Shown here: in pieces, positions 45,324-56,400 of the stretch
Position numbering within the stretch: the first letter of the stretch is position 1
How the letters are laid out: each line of letters opens with the position of its first letter
Assembly: GCF_022601715.1 (NCBI RefSeq)
Contig: NZ_JAKVIM010000011.1
Coordinates: 62,001-126,000, forward strand
Length of the DNA stretch: 64,000 bases
Reading direction: 5' to 3'
From: Acinetobacter zhairuonensis
GTDB taxonomy: Bacteria; Pseudomonadota; Gammaproteobacteria; Pseudomonadales; Moraxellaceae
The notes under the pieces: model-generated
What the model was told of the DNA's origin: nothing
Database searches by the model: none
What the model saw: the letters and a program-made list of their open reading frames with translations, nothing else
Position numbers and translations under genes: made by a program

Positions 45324-47461
45324 CAATAAAAATAAATTACCAGCCTTGGTTGCAGGCTGTATTCAATATTGCAAAACATTATCGAATAGAGCCTTCGGTA
45401 GAACGAATTAAAACTCAATTAGAATGGAATAAAAATCAAACTACAGACGAAGTGCTCATATTCATCTGTCGTCAAGTAGGGTTAAGTTTAAAAAAAAGTA
45501 GCGTGGATCAGACTCTTCTTAACCCATGGAGTTTTCCTCTCTTAGTTGAGTTGAAAAATGGTCAAGTTGGTGTCATTCATCAGATGGATGCCGAAGGTAA
45601 TATTGGTATTCAACTGAGTGGAGAACAAGGGCTTTCACAGCAGATCACACAAGAATTACTTTTGGCTTCTATTCAAAGCAGTTATCTACTTAGACCAGAA
45701 AAAGCGGTTGCCGATCTCCGTGTGGATGAATATATCAAACCTTATCAAGAAAATTGGTTTTGGTCGATTGTTCTAAAAGACTGGAAACGCTACTTCGACA
45801 TTATGTTGGCCTCATTGGTTGCCAATCTTTTGGCTTTGGCGACCATTATTTTTTCTATGCAAGTCTATGATCGTGTTGTTCCATCACAATCAATCTCTAC
45901 ATTGTGGGTGTTGGCAGGCGGTGTATTGATTGCTGCAATTTTTGAGTTTGTTTTGAGGATTTCACGGATATATCTGTCTGACATTATTGGGAAGCGGGCT
46001 GATTTAAAAATTTCAGATCTCGTGTTTGGACATGCACTACGAATTAAAAATGACCAGCGACCTAAATCGACAGGAACCTTTATTTCACAAATACGAGAGT
46101 TAGAAGGGGTTCGAGAATTAGTGACATCAACCACTGTTACTGCAATTGCTGATTTACCGTTCTTTTTTTTATTTTTAGCAATTTTCTGGTTTATTGGCGG
46201 TAATTTGTTTTGGGTCATGCTTTTGGTGGTTCCATTGATGATTATTCCTGGAATCATTGTTCAAAGACCGCTGGCAAAACTAGCACAGCAGGGAATCAGG
46301 GAATCGGCGATTCGTAATGCGATTTTAGTTGAAACAGTTCAAGGTGTTGAAGACATTAAGTTATTACGAGGTGAGTCACGCTTTCAGAATCAATGGAACC
46401 ATATGAATGAAGTCTCGGCAGAGATTAGTATGCAACAACGTAAAATTGTGGGTGTACTATCGGCTTGGACACAAAAAATTCAAGGGTTGACTTACGCCAT
46501 TGTCGTGCTTGTGGGCTGCTTTGCTGTAATGAAAGGGGAAATGACCACAGGCGCTTTAGTTGCTTGTTCAATCTTGTCTTCACGTATGTTGGCACCTATC
46601 TCGCAACTGACAGGTGTTTTTGGTCGTTTTCAGCAAGCAAAAGTTGCGAAAAAGGGACTCGATGAGTTGATGAAAAAGCCTGTCGATCAGGCCGATCATG
46701 TACATTTTATCCATCGAGCAAACCTCAGTGGTGATTATGATCTGGAAAATGTCTTGTTTAAATATCAACAAGATGAATCAAGACCAGTCATGAATATTCC
46801 TGAGTTAAAGATTAAACAAGGAGAAAAGATCGCTTTATTGGGACGTAATGGAGCGGGTAAATCTACACTGTTACAACTACTGGCAGGAATGCAAACGCCG
46901 CAGCAAGGATTGATACATTTAGATCAATTAAATTTAGCATTAATTGACCCCGCCGATGTACGTCGTGATGTTGGACTCCTCAACCAAAATTCTATGTTGT
47001 TTTATGGCACGATTCGAGAGAACTTACTATTAGGTGCTCCCCTTGCTACCGATGATGATCTAATGCAAGCATTAAATATGGCAGGAGCTTTGAAGTTTGT
47101 ACAAGAGAAGAAACAAGGGTTGGATCATGTGGTTCTTGAGGGGGGGCTAGGTTTTTCTGGCGGTCAACGCCAAGCACTCTTATTGGCCAGATTGCTTGTA
47201 AGACAACCTAGTATTTTATTACTGGATGAACCTACTGCTGCCATTGATGATGTCGCAGAAAAAGAATTTATTGACCAAATGAAACAATGGCTAGATAGAC
47301 GGACTCTGGTGATCGCCACGCATCGTCGCGCAGTGTTAGAGCTGGTAGATCGCATTATTGTATTAAATGAAGGCAAAGTGGTGATGGATGCACCACGTCA
47401 GCAAATCATAAAACAACAAGAATCACATACTCAACATACTGCAATCGTTGGAGAGAATTGA
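45320..47461 (+). CDS. Type I secretion ABC transporter (LapB/HlyB-like), 713 aa
   Basis: Domains in order: C39-like peptidase domain lacking the catalytic Cys (residues ~1-125, typical of RTX exporters), six membrane helices (~150-430), and an ATPase at ~480-700. ATPase motifs are Walker A LGRNGAGKST, signature FSGGQRQALLLARLL, Walker B ILLLDEPTAAID, and the switch His in IATHRRAV. It uses ATP to pass unfolded substrate into the HlyD-TolC channel. The likely substrate is the 2644-residue RTX protein 3 kb downstream. Confidence 0.95.
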   Translation: MTIKINYQPWLQAVFNIAKHYRIEPSVERIKTQLEWNKNQTTDEVLIFICRQVGLSLKKSSVDQTLLNPWSFPLLVELKNGQVGVIHQMDAEGNIGIQLSGEQGLSQQITQELLLASIQSSYLLRPEKAVADLRVDEYIKPYQENWFWSIVLKDWKRYFDIMLASLVANLLALATIIFSMQVYDRVVPSQSISTLWVLAGGVLIAAIFEFVLRISRIYLSDIIGKRADLKISDLVFGHALRIKNDQRPKSTGTFISQIRELEGVRELVTSTTVTAIADLPFFFLFLAIFWFIGGNLFWVMLLVVPLMIIPGIIVQRPLAKLAQQGIRESAIRNAILVETVQGVEDIKLLRGESRFQNQWNHMNEVSAEISMQQRKIVGVLSAWTQKIQGLTYAIVVLVGCFAVMKGEMTTGALVACSILSSRMLAPISQLTGVFGRFQQAKVAKKGLDELMKKPVDQADHVHFIHRANLSGDYDLENVLFKYQQDESRPVMNIPELKIKQGEKIALLGRNGAGKSTLLQLLAGMQTPQQGLIHLDQLNLALIDPADVRRDVGLLNQNSMLFYGTIRENLLLGAPLATDDDLMQALNMAGALKFVQEKKQGLDHVVLEGGLGFSGGQRQALLLARLLVRQPSILLLDEPTAAIDDVAEKEFIDQMKQWLDRRTLVIATHRRAVLELVDRIIVLNEGKVVMDAPRQQIIKQQESHTQHTAIVGEN

Positions 47462-48651
47462 TGAACCATCAAGCAACTCAAAATTCTCGAGCAGGGTTTA
47501 TTTCGCACTCAGAACCTACATTACCTAAGTCAAGCTTAGTAATTTGGATCGTTACCCTATGCCTAGCAATCTTTTTGATTTGGGCGTGGTTCTTCAAGCT
47601 TGAAGAAGTATCTACAGGAACGGGTAAAGTAATTCCTTCTTCTAAAGAACAGGTGATCCAATCCTTAGATGGGGGGATATTAACGCGTTTAGATGTAAAA
47701 GAAGGACAGATTGTAAAACAAGGTCAAATACTGGCTCAGCTTGATCCAACACGTTTTGCATCTCATGTTGGAGAGTCAGCCTCAGTTTTAGTAGCAGCTC
47801 AAGCCAGAGCGGCACGACTACAGGCAGAAGTGAATCAAACCGCGTTAGTCTTTCCTGAGAGTGTACAAAAAGACCCTCATTTGTTGCGTGAAGAAACGGC
47901 ACTGTATCATGCTCGACGTAGTAACTTACAAGAATCGATTATTGGGCTGCAACACGCGCTAACATTGGTCGAAAAAGAATTATCGATGACAGAGCCCTTG
48001 GTGGCTAAAGGTGCCGCTAGTGAAGTTGAAGTATTACGTCTGAAACGTCAAGCAACAGATTTACATAATAAAATTCAAGATATTCGCCACCAATATGAAG
48101 TCAGTGCCCGAGAAGAATTAGCAAAAGCCAATACTGAAATTGAAAGTCAGCAAGCCGTGATTCAAGGTCGATCAGACAGTTTAAAACGTACAGTACTCAA
48201 GGCTCCAGTACGAGGGATTATTAAACAAATTGATACTGTAACTTTAGGAGGAGTAATCCCTCAAAATGGAATGTTGATGACTATTGTTCCAATGGATGAA
48301 AAGCTATTGGTGGAAGCACGCATTTCACCACGTGATATTGCATTTATTCATCCCAATCAATCGGCATTGGTTAAGTTTACTGCCTATGATTATTCCATTT
48401 ATGGTGGTCTTGAAGGAAAAGTCACGGTTATTTCCCCAGATACTATTCGTGATGAAGTCAAGCAGGATCAGTTTTATTATCGAGTGTATATTCAAACTGA
48501 CCGTGACCAATTAGAGAACAAGGCAGGGCAGAAGTTTTCGCTTACGCCGGGCATGATGACAACAGTCGATATTCGTACGGGTGAAAAAACCATTTTAGAC
48601 TATTTATTAAAACCATTTAATAAAGCAAAGGAAGCATTACGAGAGCGCTAG
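47461..48651 (+). CDS. HlyD-family membrane fusion protein (LapC-like), 396 aa
   Basis: ATG 47461 overlaps the ABC stop by one base. One membrane helix (~25-45, LVIWIVTLCLAIFLIWAWFF), a lipoyl-like half (GKVIPSSKEQVIQSLDGGILTRLDVKEGQIVKQGQILAQLDPTRF), a long coiled coil (~130-240), a second lipoyl half (VLKAPVRGIIKQIDTVTLGG) and the HlyD-type end (LTPGMMTTVDIRTGEKTILDYLLKPF). It bridges inner and outer membranes. The three transport genes form a complete exporter. Confidence 0.95.
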   Translation: MNHQATQNSRAGFISHSEPTLPKSSLVIWIVTLCLAIFLIWAWFFKLEEVSTGTGKVIPSSKEQVIQSLDGGILTRLDVKEGQIVKQGQILAQLDPTRFASHVGESASVLVAAQARAARLQAEVNQTALVFPESVQKDPHLLREETALYHARRSNLQESIIGLQHALTLVEKELSMTEPLVAKGAASEVEVLRLKRQATDLHNKIQDIRHQYEVSAREELAKANTEIESQQAVIQGRSDSLKRTVLKAPVRGIIKQIDTVTLGGVIPQNGMLMTIVPMDEKLLVEARISPRDIAFIHPNQSALVKFTAYDYSIYGGLEGKVTVISPDTIRDEVKQDQFYYRVYIQTDRDQLENKAGQKFSLTPGMMTTVDIRTGEKTILDYLLKPFNKAKEALRER

Positions 48652-48857
48652 TATTTTTTTTGAGATGTAATCTACAATTTCTTGTGAAGTTGTGGAGCAT
48701 TTTATTTATATCTAGATGGGGGTACGGTAAAATTATTTAAATCAGTGGTATGGAGCTAAATTAGTGTTACAAATTGGGCAGTAAAATTATAATTTTGGGT
48801 AAAAACTGATCAGTATTGCGGTTATAATGTTTTGCTTAATACTTATGAATAACAACA

Positions 48858-49619
48858 ATGCACATTCAATTTACGGTAGAAGATAGTGACCCTAGAGAAG
48901 CCACGGGTCCAATTCAGGTAGGATGGTTTTTAATAGATGATAAAGCATCTATCCTTTTTGAACCGCCTTATCGCATGCGCTCACAATCGCAAACTAAGCA
49001 TGCAAAATCAGCCAGTCGTTGCCCAGCAGTCTTACAGTTGGAGAGTCGCTATTTTGTGGTGAATTGTCCCTTTGACTTTCATTTACGCTTTTCCCGAGAT
49101 GGGCAGGGTAAACCGAGTATCGTGAATGTGTTGGGAGAGCAATCACCAGTACGAACCAATAAATTACGAGAACTGATTACCTTGGTGAGTGAAAATGAAT
49201 GGCGCACACCCCAAGTGCCGATTTTACAGTTGAAACTGCCTTACTGTTTTATTGCAGATGAAGTGGTGTACCTGACGCAACTCGAGGCTTTTGGGCATTA
49301 TCGCAAACATCCATTACCAGGCACTATTTTTGGAGGCCGCTTCCCGATTCATATTTGGCCACGTCCCTTGATGTGGGCCTTTGAATGGCATGACACCTCA
49401 AAAGATTTAATTCTTAAACGCGGAGAACCACTGTTTTATTGCCAATTTGATGGTTATGACCCTTCACGCACTATCAAGCTGATGCAAGCCGAAAAAACCC
49501 CAGAACTGATGCATTACATGGATCAAATCTCCGGTGTGGTGAATTATGTGAATCAAACCTTTTCATTGTTTGCTGAGGTGGAAAAGGTTCGGCCGCAGAC
49601 GTTATTGTCTAAAAAATGA
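48858..49619 (+). CDS. Hypothetical protein of the secretion locus, 253 aa
   Basis: No signal peptide. Compact, with many aromatic residues and prolines (FEPPYRMRS, FFGGRFPIHIWPRPLMWAFEWHD). The pattern of a soluble beta-rich fold is clear but I recognise no family with certainty. It stands between the exporter genes and a lipoprotein, 206 bp after the HlyD stop, and a downstream gene begins 10 bp later, so it is in the same locus. It might process or modify the RTX substrate. Confidence 0.6.
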   Translation: MHIQFTVEDSDPREATGPIQVGWFLIDDKASILFEPPYRMRSQSQTKHAKSASRCPAVLQLESRYFVVNCPFDFHLRFSRDGQGKPSIVNVLGEQSPVRTNKLRELITLVSENEWRTPQVPILQLKLPYCFIADEVVYLTQLEAFGHYRKHPLPGTIFGGRFPIHIWPRPLMWAFEWHDTSKDLILKRGEPLFYCQFDGYDPSRTIKLMQAEKTPELMHYMDQISGVVNYVNQTFSLFAEVEKVRPQTLLSKK

Positions 49620-49629
49620 GGGCGATGCA

Positions 49630-50475
49630 ATGAAAAGAATCATTATAGCTGCTTGTATAAGTTCACTCTTTTTAACCGCTTGCGAGCAGAAAAAAAATAC
49701 CGCAGCTGAATTTAAACGCCCAATGGGACCTAATGGATTACCTTATCGAGTTGGGAATTTGGGTGGTAAAGCTGTGCTTTTGGCAGAGGATGTAATTTTT
49801 CTGGAATATGAGGATTCTCCAGTCTTAAAGCCGGAGCATCGTTATAAAGGCTATAAAGCCCCCCCTCGTGATTTTAATTCGGTGATTACTTCATTTGGGG
49901 TGGATATGAAATATCCCACAGGGATCGCATTGAATACTTATCAAGGTGCACCGCAAGAAGCTTATCGGCAATATAAGGTGGATATAAAATCCCCCTATCA
50001 TCAATGGGTCAAATTGATTATACATGCAGGGATTCGCTATCACCCAGATTTAACAGCTGTATCTATTAACTCTACAGTTGATTCAAAAATAGTATCAAAA
50101 CAAAATATGATCGATACACATTATATTTATATTTATATCCCTACACAGCAACATGAGTTTGGTCTGGAGAAATATAGCCCACATCCAGAATGGATTAAAC
50201 ATTATGGTTTGGACAAAACGGATGATCAATATATTCAGAAAGACCGTTCAGGCAAAGTGATAACTTTAATCAGATGTAATAATTTTGTGATTAAAGGTTT
50301 GCTGGCTGCGCAATGTCAGATGCGTTGGAATTTGGAACCTTTTATGAAGGCGCAATTAACTGCAAACTTTGCCAGAGTCCATTTAAAAGATTGGCAACTG
50401 ATTCGAAAAAATTCTGAAAAACTCATCGAGAGCTATGCTGTCGATCCAAAAACCTTAAAAAGAATAAACAACTAA
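49630..50475 (+). CDS. Lipoprotein of the secretion locus, 281 aa
   Basis: ATG 49630, ten bases after the preceding stop, with GAGGG upstream. Lipobox ISSLFLTAC gives lipidation at about residue 18. The mature protein is globular, with GPNGLPYRVGNLGG and many aromatic residues. Family not recognised. It ends 13 bp before the RTX gene, so they are likely co-transcribed. It may help anchor or mature the RTX protein at the outer membrane. Confidence 0.65.
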   Translation: MKRIIIAACISSLFLTACEQKKNTAAEFKRPMGPNGLPYRVGNLGGKAVLLAEDVIFLEYEDSPVLKPEHRYKGYKAPPRDFNSVITSFGVDMKYPTGIALNTYQGAPQEAYRQYKVDIKSPYHQWVKLIIHAGIRYHPDLTAVSINSTVDSKIVSKQNMIDTHYIYIYIPTQQHEFGLEKYSPHPEWIKHYGLDKTDDQYIQKDRSGKVITLIRCNNFVIKGLLAAQCQMRWNLEPFMKAQLTANFARVHLKDWQLIRKNSEKLIESYAVDPKTLKRINN

Positions 50476-50488
50476 AAAGGAATATCAC

Positions 50489-53400
50489 ATGAGTACAATT
50501 CAAACTTTAACCATTGAGCAAATTAGACAATATCAACAAATATTACTTGAAGACGGCATTGGAAGGGTGCCCAGTATATATGCTGAATTAAACAACATGG
50601 GATTCGGTTATGCGGGTTGGGCCTACGGTGTCGCTACTGGGGAATCAATCACTGGGATATCGGCCTTGGGTTTCATGCAGGAGACAGCTGAACGTTCGGG
50701 AACCTCGATTGACACGGCATTGATTGAGCAAATTCGGGTCGGCATGTTAGATGGATATTTAAAGGCTTTATTCGCGAAAGCGGAAGCTAATGGCGGCAGC
50801 GTTAATGAGGAAATTGATTTCCCAACAATCCGTGCGTTTCATGACGAAGTTTTTAACACTGCAGGTCTCAGTATCGATTATTGGACCTTAGAAACCCCAA
50901 TGAAAATTATCAGTGAAAAGCTTGGTCCAGATGCTGTTGATCAAATCTGGCAGGAAATCACAGAGTCTCAGGGAACGGGGCCAGATGCATTAGCGATCAG
51001 CTTGTCTTTGGTGAATTGGGTCACAGAAGCCAGTTATGGCACCATATATTTAGATCAAGACAATCATTTAATTACGCATACGGAACTCCGCGACCATTCT
51101 TTATCTGCTGCACTGAGCATCGCTCGAATTATCGATGTCTCTGCTTATGTCACTGAGGCAGAACAATGGCTTGCGAATGTATCATTAATAGATCATCTGG
51201 AAACTGGTGGAAACTTCATTTTAAATCAATTCTTTGGTCAGAGTAGTTATTGGAAAGTAGGGGACCAGAGTCAAGCCAATCAGGCCGATACAATTTTTGT
51301 TCCATCAGGTAATAATGAGTCTTATGTCTATGGCTTGGGTGGCAATGACAAAATCTATGGTTGGGATGCAACGGTAAACTTAGGGGAACCTATTGATTTA
51401 GGTCCGGGTGCAAAAGATCATCTCTATGGGGGAACGGGTGATGATGAACTTTATGGAGGAGGGAATCAAGACAAACTTTTTGGTGGAAGGGATAATGATA
51501 AGTTATATGGTGGTATCGGCAACGATTATTTAGATGGTGGTCAGGGAATTGATGAACTGTATGGCGGAGAAGATAATGATCATCTGAATGGTGGAGATGG
51601 GAATGATAAGCTGGATGGTGGTTCAGACAATGATGTACTGCATGGGGGGCAGGGGATTGATGAACTGTATGGTGGGGATGGTTATGACTATCTAAATGGC
51701 GGAGATGGGAATGATACGCTTGATGGCGGTGCAGATAACGATGTTCTCGTAGGTGGAAAGGGGCAACTAACAGCCGAAGGTGGTGATGGTAACGATATCA
51801 TTTATGCTGACTCTTCTAATACCACAAATTTACCACCACTAGATGAGTTGTATGGTGGCAATGGTAATGACATTATCTACGGCTATGATGGTGAAAATGT
51901 CATCGCGGGTGGTGCGGGTAATGATGTACTGCATGGCGGTCAGAATTATGATGACATCGATGGTGGAGCTGGAAATGATGTCATTTATGGTTATGAGGGC
52001 GAAAATTCAACAGGCAGTATTATTGGGAACAATTTAAAAGGTAATGCAGGCAATGACCTCATCTTTGGTGGTTCAGGCATTGATTTTATCGAAGGTGGTA
52101 GTGGGACAAATATCCTAGAAGGTAAGGCGGGAAATGATACATACATCATTATCGAAGAAACATTAGGAACTCATTACATTAAAGACCAAGATGGTTTTAT
52201 CCAAGCCAATTCTGTAAAAATTGAAGTGGGTGACTATGATCAAGGTCTAGGTGCTTGGAAAAGTACCAATGGTGCTTTCATTATTAAAAAACTAGGCGAA
52301 GATACCGACAAAATTATAATTAGTATTCATAAAGTCGGTGATGAAAAAAATACGATCTATGTAGATGGTTGGACCCAAAACGGAGATATGGGATTAGTTT
52401 TCAGTCCAAGATCGAATGAGACTACACCTAATCTAGCTAATTTACCTACTCTGAATAATGACAATAATATTGTATACAATCAAAATATGATTAATGCTGC
52501 TGATGGGAATGACTATATTAGTGGTACCTCTAATAATGATGTTATTGATGGTGGAAATGGTAATAATTTTATAAATGGTGGGTCTGGTGATGATTATGTT
52601 GTTGCAGGTGTAGGTAATGACATTATTTTAGGGGGCATTGGAAAAGATTACATCCAAGGTGGGATGGGCGATGATATTATATTAAGTTCAGCAGTCTATC
52701 AAATTGGTGTAAATTATTTTACTGATAAATTAGGCTTGTTAAATACGAGTGAAATAACTGATCAACCATTGCAAGATTGGAATATTAATTTCAGTTATGA
52801 TAAAAAAATATCAGATATAACAGGATCATATAATTATTATTTAATCAAAGATGGAATTATAACGACTACAATCTTACCGAGTATTACCTTCAAATTTGAA
52901 TTCAATGGGCAAAGTGTTGATTTAATCAATACTTTGAACTTTTTAAATAGCCAAGATATAGGTGATCCAGGTTCTGACATCGTTTATGGCGGTCAAGGCT
53001 TTGATTTTATAATCGGTTCTGGTGATGCGGATCAACTTTATGGGGGGCAAGATGATGATCATCTTTATGGACGAGGAGGAGATGATTACCTTTATGGTGG
53101 GCAAGGCGATGATGTCATTCATGGTGGTGTAGGTAGAGATTATATTAGTGGTGGTGATAATAATGATGAACTTGTTGGAGGCTATGAATCAGATGTAATC
53201 GTTGGTGGACAGGGTGATGATTACATAGACGGTGATTTAATGCTTATGGTGGGAACAAATGCTCCACCTGAATCTGCTGATTTCACCCGTTATGGTAATG
53301 ATTTAATTTATGGTGGTATTGGGAATGACATAATTCATGGACAGGCAGGTGACGATATTATTTTTGGAGGAGAAAATAATACAGCTGGGCTTGCAGATGA

Positions 53401-56400
53401 AGATCGTATTTTGGGAGAGGACGGTAACGATATTCTTTATGGTGGGGATGATACCGATTATATTTATGGTGGTGAAAATGATGACATTATATACGGAGGG
53501 GAGGGTAAGGATTATATTTATGGTGGTGAACATAAAGATATCCTTTTTGGTGATGCAGGGGATGACCTGATAAATGGTGAGGCTGGGGAAGACATCATTT
53601 ATGGGGGATCTGGGAATGATATTATGCTCTTTGGAGGAGATGGTAACGATATCATCTACGGAGGAGAAGATATTGACACTCTATATGGTGGAGCCGATGA
53701 TGATATTTTGTTTGGTGGACAAGGGAATGATAGGCTAATTGGTGGTGCTGGTGGTGATTTATATGTCTTTTCAATAGGAGATGGTCAAGATACGATTACA
53801 GAGGAAGTTTCAGATCTAGCATCACTTAACTATCAGAATTTTATCTATTTTAATTTTGATTCCACTCAGATACGGGCAGTCATTCGGGATCAATTCAATC
53901 TCATCATTAAATATGGTACTGATGATCAAGTGACGGTGAATGATTATTACAAAGTCAGAAATACCAGTAATCATAGCTATTTAGATAATCCAGAACTCTT
54001 CGATCACATTGAAATTTCAGAAGTACGCTTTGAAGATGGTACGGTATGGAATACTGCCAATATTATGGACATGGCTCCCCCTCCTGAAGAAAATGAATTA
54101 CCCCCTGACCCACTTGACGGTGTTGCCTATTTTATTGATGCACTTGTAACACGTGAAGAAATCAGTGTATTGGGGAAAACACAAATCGTTTATGCATTCC
54201 CAGCCAATGATGCTCCAAACAGTCGTGGTTATACCCTGACACAAATGCAGGCAATAGAGCAAGCATTGAACAAATTTGCAGAAGTGTTAAATATCCAGTT
54301 TGTTCGCTCAGCGACAGGTGATGGAGATTTAACATTCTATTTGGACGATTTGACCAGTGCGGGTGCGGGTGCAGCGGCAGGCTATGGCAGTGCACAGTCA
54401 GGAGAAATACATCTTAACTCATTGTTGTTTGAGCTATCCACAGATTTGGGCGAAGGGACCAATGGATTTGAAGTGCTGCTACATGAAATTGGACATGCAT
54501 TGGGATTAAAGCATCCATTTGAAGCACCTGTTTTACCAGAATCTGAAAATAATCAAAACAATACCATCATGTCATACACTAGCAATGGTGTGAATGACGC
54601 CGGCTTGAAATTTTTTGATATTGCCGCATTACAGTACTTGTATGGGGTGAACCCAACGATCCGAACAGAAAATAATAGCTACAGTTTTGCAGACAAATAT
54701 ATCGTTGATGCAGCAGGCCTTGATCTCTTTGATGCCTCTACGGAAACCGAAAATGTCTATATCGATCTCAATGCTGGGGGCTGGAGCTATATTGGGCAAA
54801 AACAATCCAGTATCTTCGCAGCGGGGCAAAGCTTTATTAGTTATGGCTCGACACTGGAAAAGGCAAAAGGAGGAACAGGGAATGATACGCTGATTTCAAA
54901 TCAAGCCGATAACATCCTACAAGCTGGTGTAGGTCAAGATATCTATATCTTCAATGAAAATTTTGGACACGATGAAATCATTGAAGTCGATTCAGGCAAT
55001 ATCATTAGATTTAATTTTGAAGTGGATGAAAAATACCTATTCTATCGGGATGGGGTATTACATTACCAAGAGCATGAAATCAAATTTGATCTAACTAAAA
55101 TCTCATCTTTTGAGATGAATGGTAAAACATATACTTCTGATGAGTTTAGAGCCTTATTTCTTGTTGTTGATGGTGTATATGTTGGAACAAGTGCTGATGA
55201 CTTGATTGAAGTATCAATGGGAAATAACAAGCTTTATGGCGAAGCGGGTAATGATAAAATTTATGGTGGAACTGGTAATGATCAGCTTTATGGAGGTATA
55301 GGAAATGATTATTTGCTTGGAAATCAAGGTAATGATGTTCTAGATGGTGGTGCAGGTAATGATATTCTAGATGGTGGATATGGAATAAATACTTTTGTAT
55401 TTGGCCGTGGATATGGAAATGATTGGATTAGTTATGCAGGGGATGATAATAAAATAAAACTTATAGATCTCAACCCAGATGATATCAAGCTTAAAATGCA
55501 GTCTGATCGTTTAATAATAGAGGTTAAAGATAGTGATGATAGTTTACTCATTGAACATTATTTTTATACATTTTATCAATATTCTAGACCCGTTGGAAAA
55601 CAGCATATAGAGTTTGAGAATGGAACAATTTGGTATCAGGATGATATTAAAAGAGAACTACATACACCAACTGAGCAAGATGACACATTAAAGGGATTTT
55701 ATGATGAACAAAATATACTATATGGTTTAAATGGCAATGACCTTATCTATGGTGCAAACAAAAGTGATCAACTTTTTGGTGGTAACGGAAATGATGAACT
55801 TTATGGTGATTCAGGCAATGATACATTAGTAGGCGGGATGGGGTTTGATGAGCTATATGGTGGTTCTGGAAGTGATACTTATATTTTTAGTCGAGGTGAC
55901 GGGAGAGATAGCTTAGATGATAAGCGTTCATCAAGTAGTACTATTTTGTATTATTTGAATGGTCAACCAGTGTATGCACCAGAAGATGATACAACTTTGA
56001 TATTTACTGATGCAAAATTTGCTGACTTAGAGTTTGTTCGAAAGGATTATGGTGGGGCAGAAATTTTTATCGCAGGAACAAATGATAGCGTTTATATTCC
56101 GAAATTTTTTGAATCATCTGGACGTTATCAAATTAATAAAATTTTCTTACAACAAGAAAACTTAGAACTAAGTTTAGCTGATTATCTTGATGAGTTTAAT
56201 AAGCCAACGAATCGGGATGATATTATCAACATTAATAATCAAGGCTCTAGTACAAGCTTAGATCTTCTATTAGGAAATGATTATATCACGCTAATTGATA
56301 GTTCAAATATGTCAATTTATGGTGGTCAAGGAAATGATCGGTTTAGTTTAAGTAACTCATCAAACATTACAGTGTACGGTGGCATTGATGACGATAGTCT

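Noticed and set aside
45865..46257. 130-codon minus-strand ORF
   Set aside because: Antisense within the ABC transporter gene.
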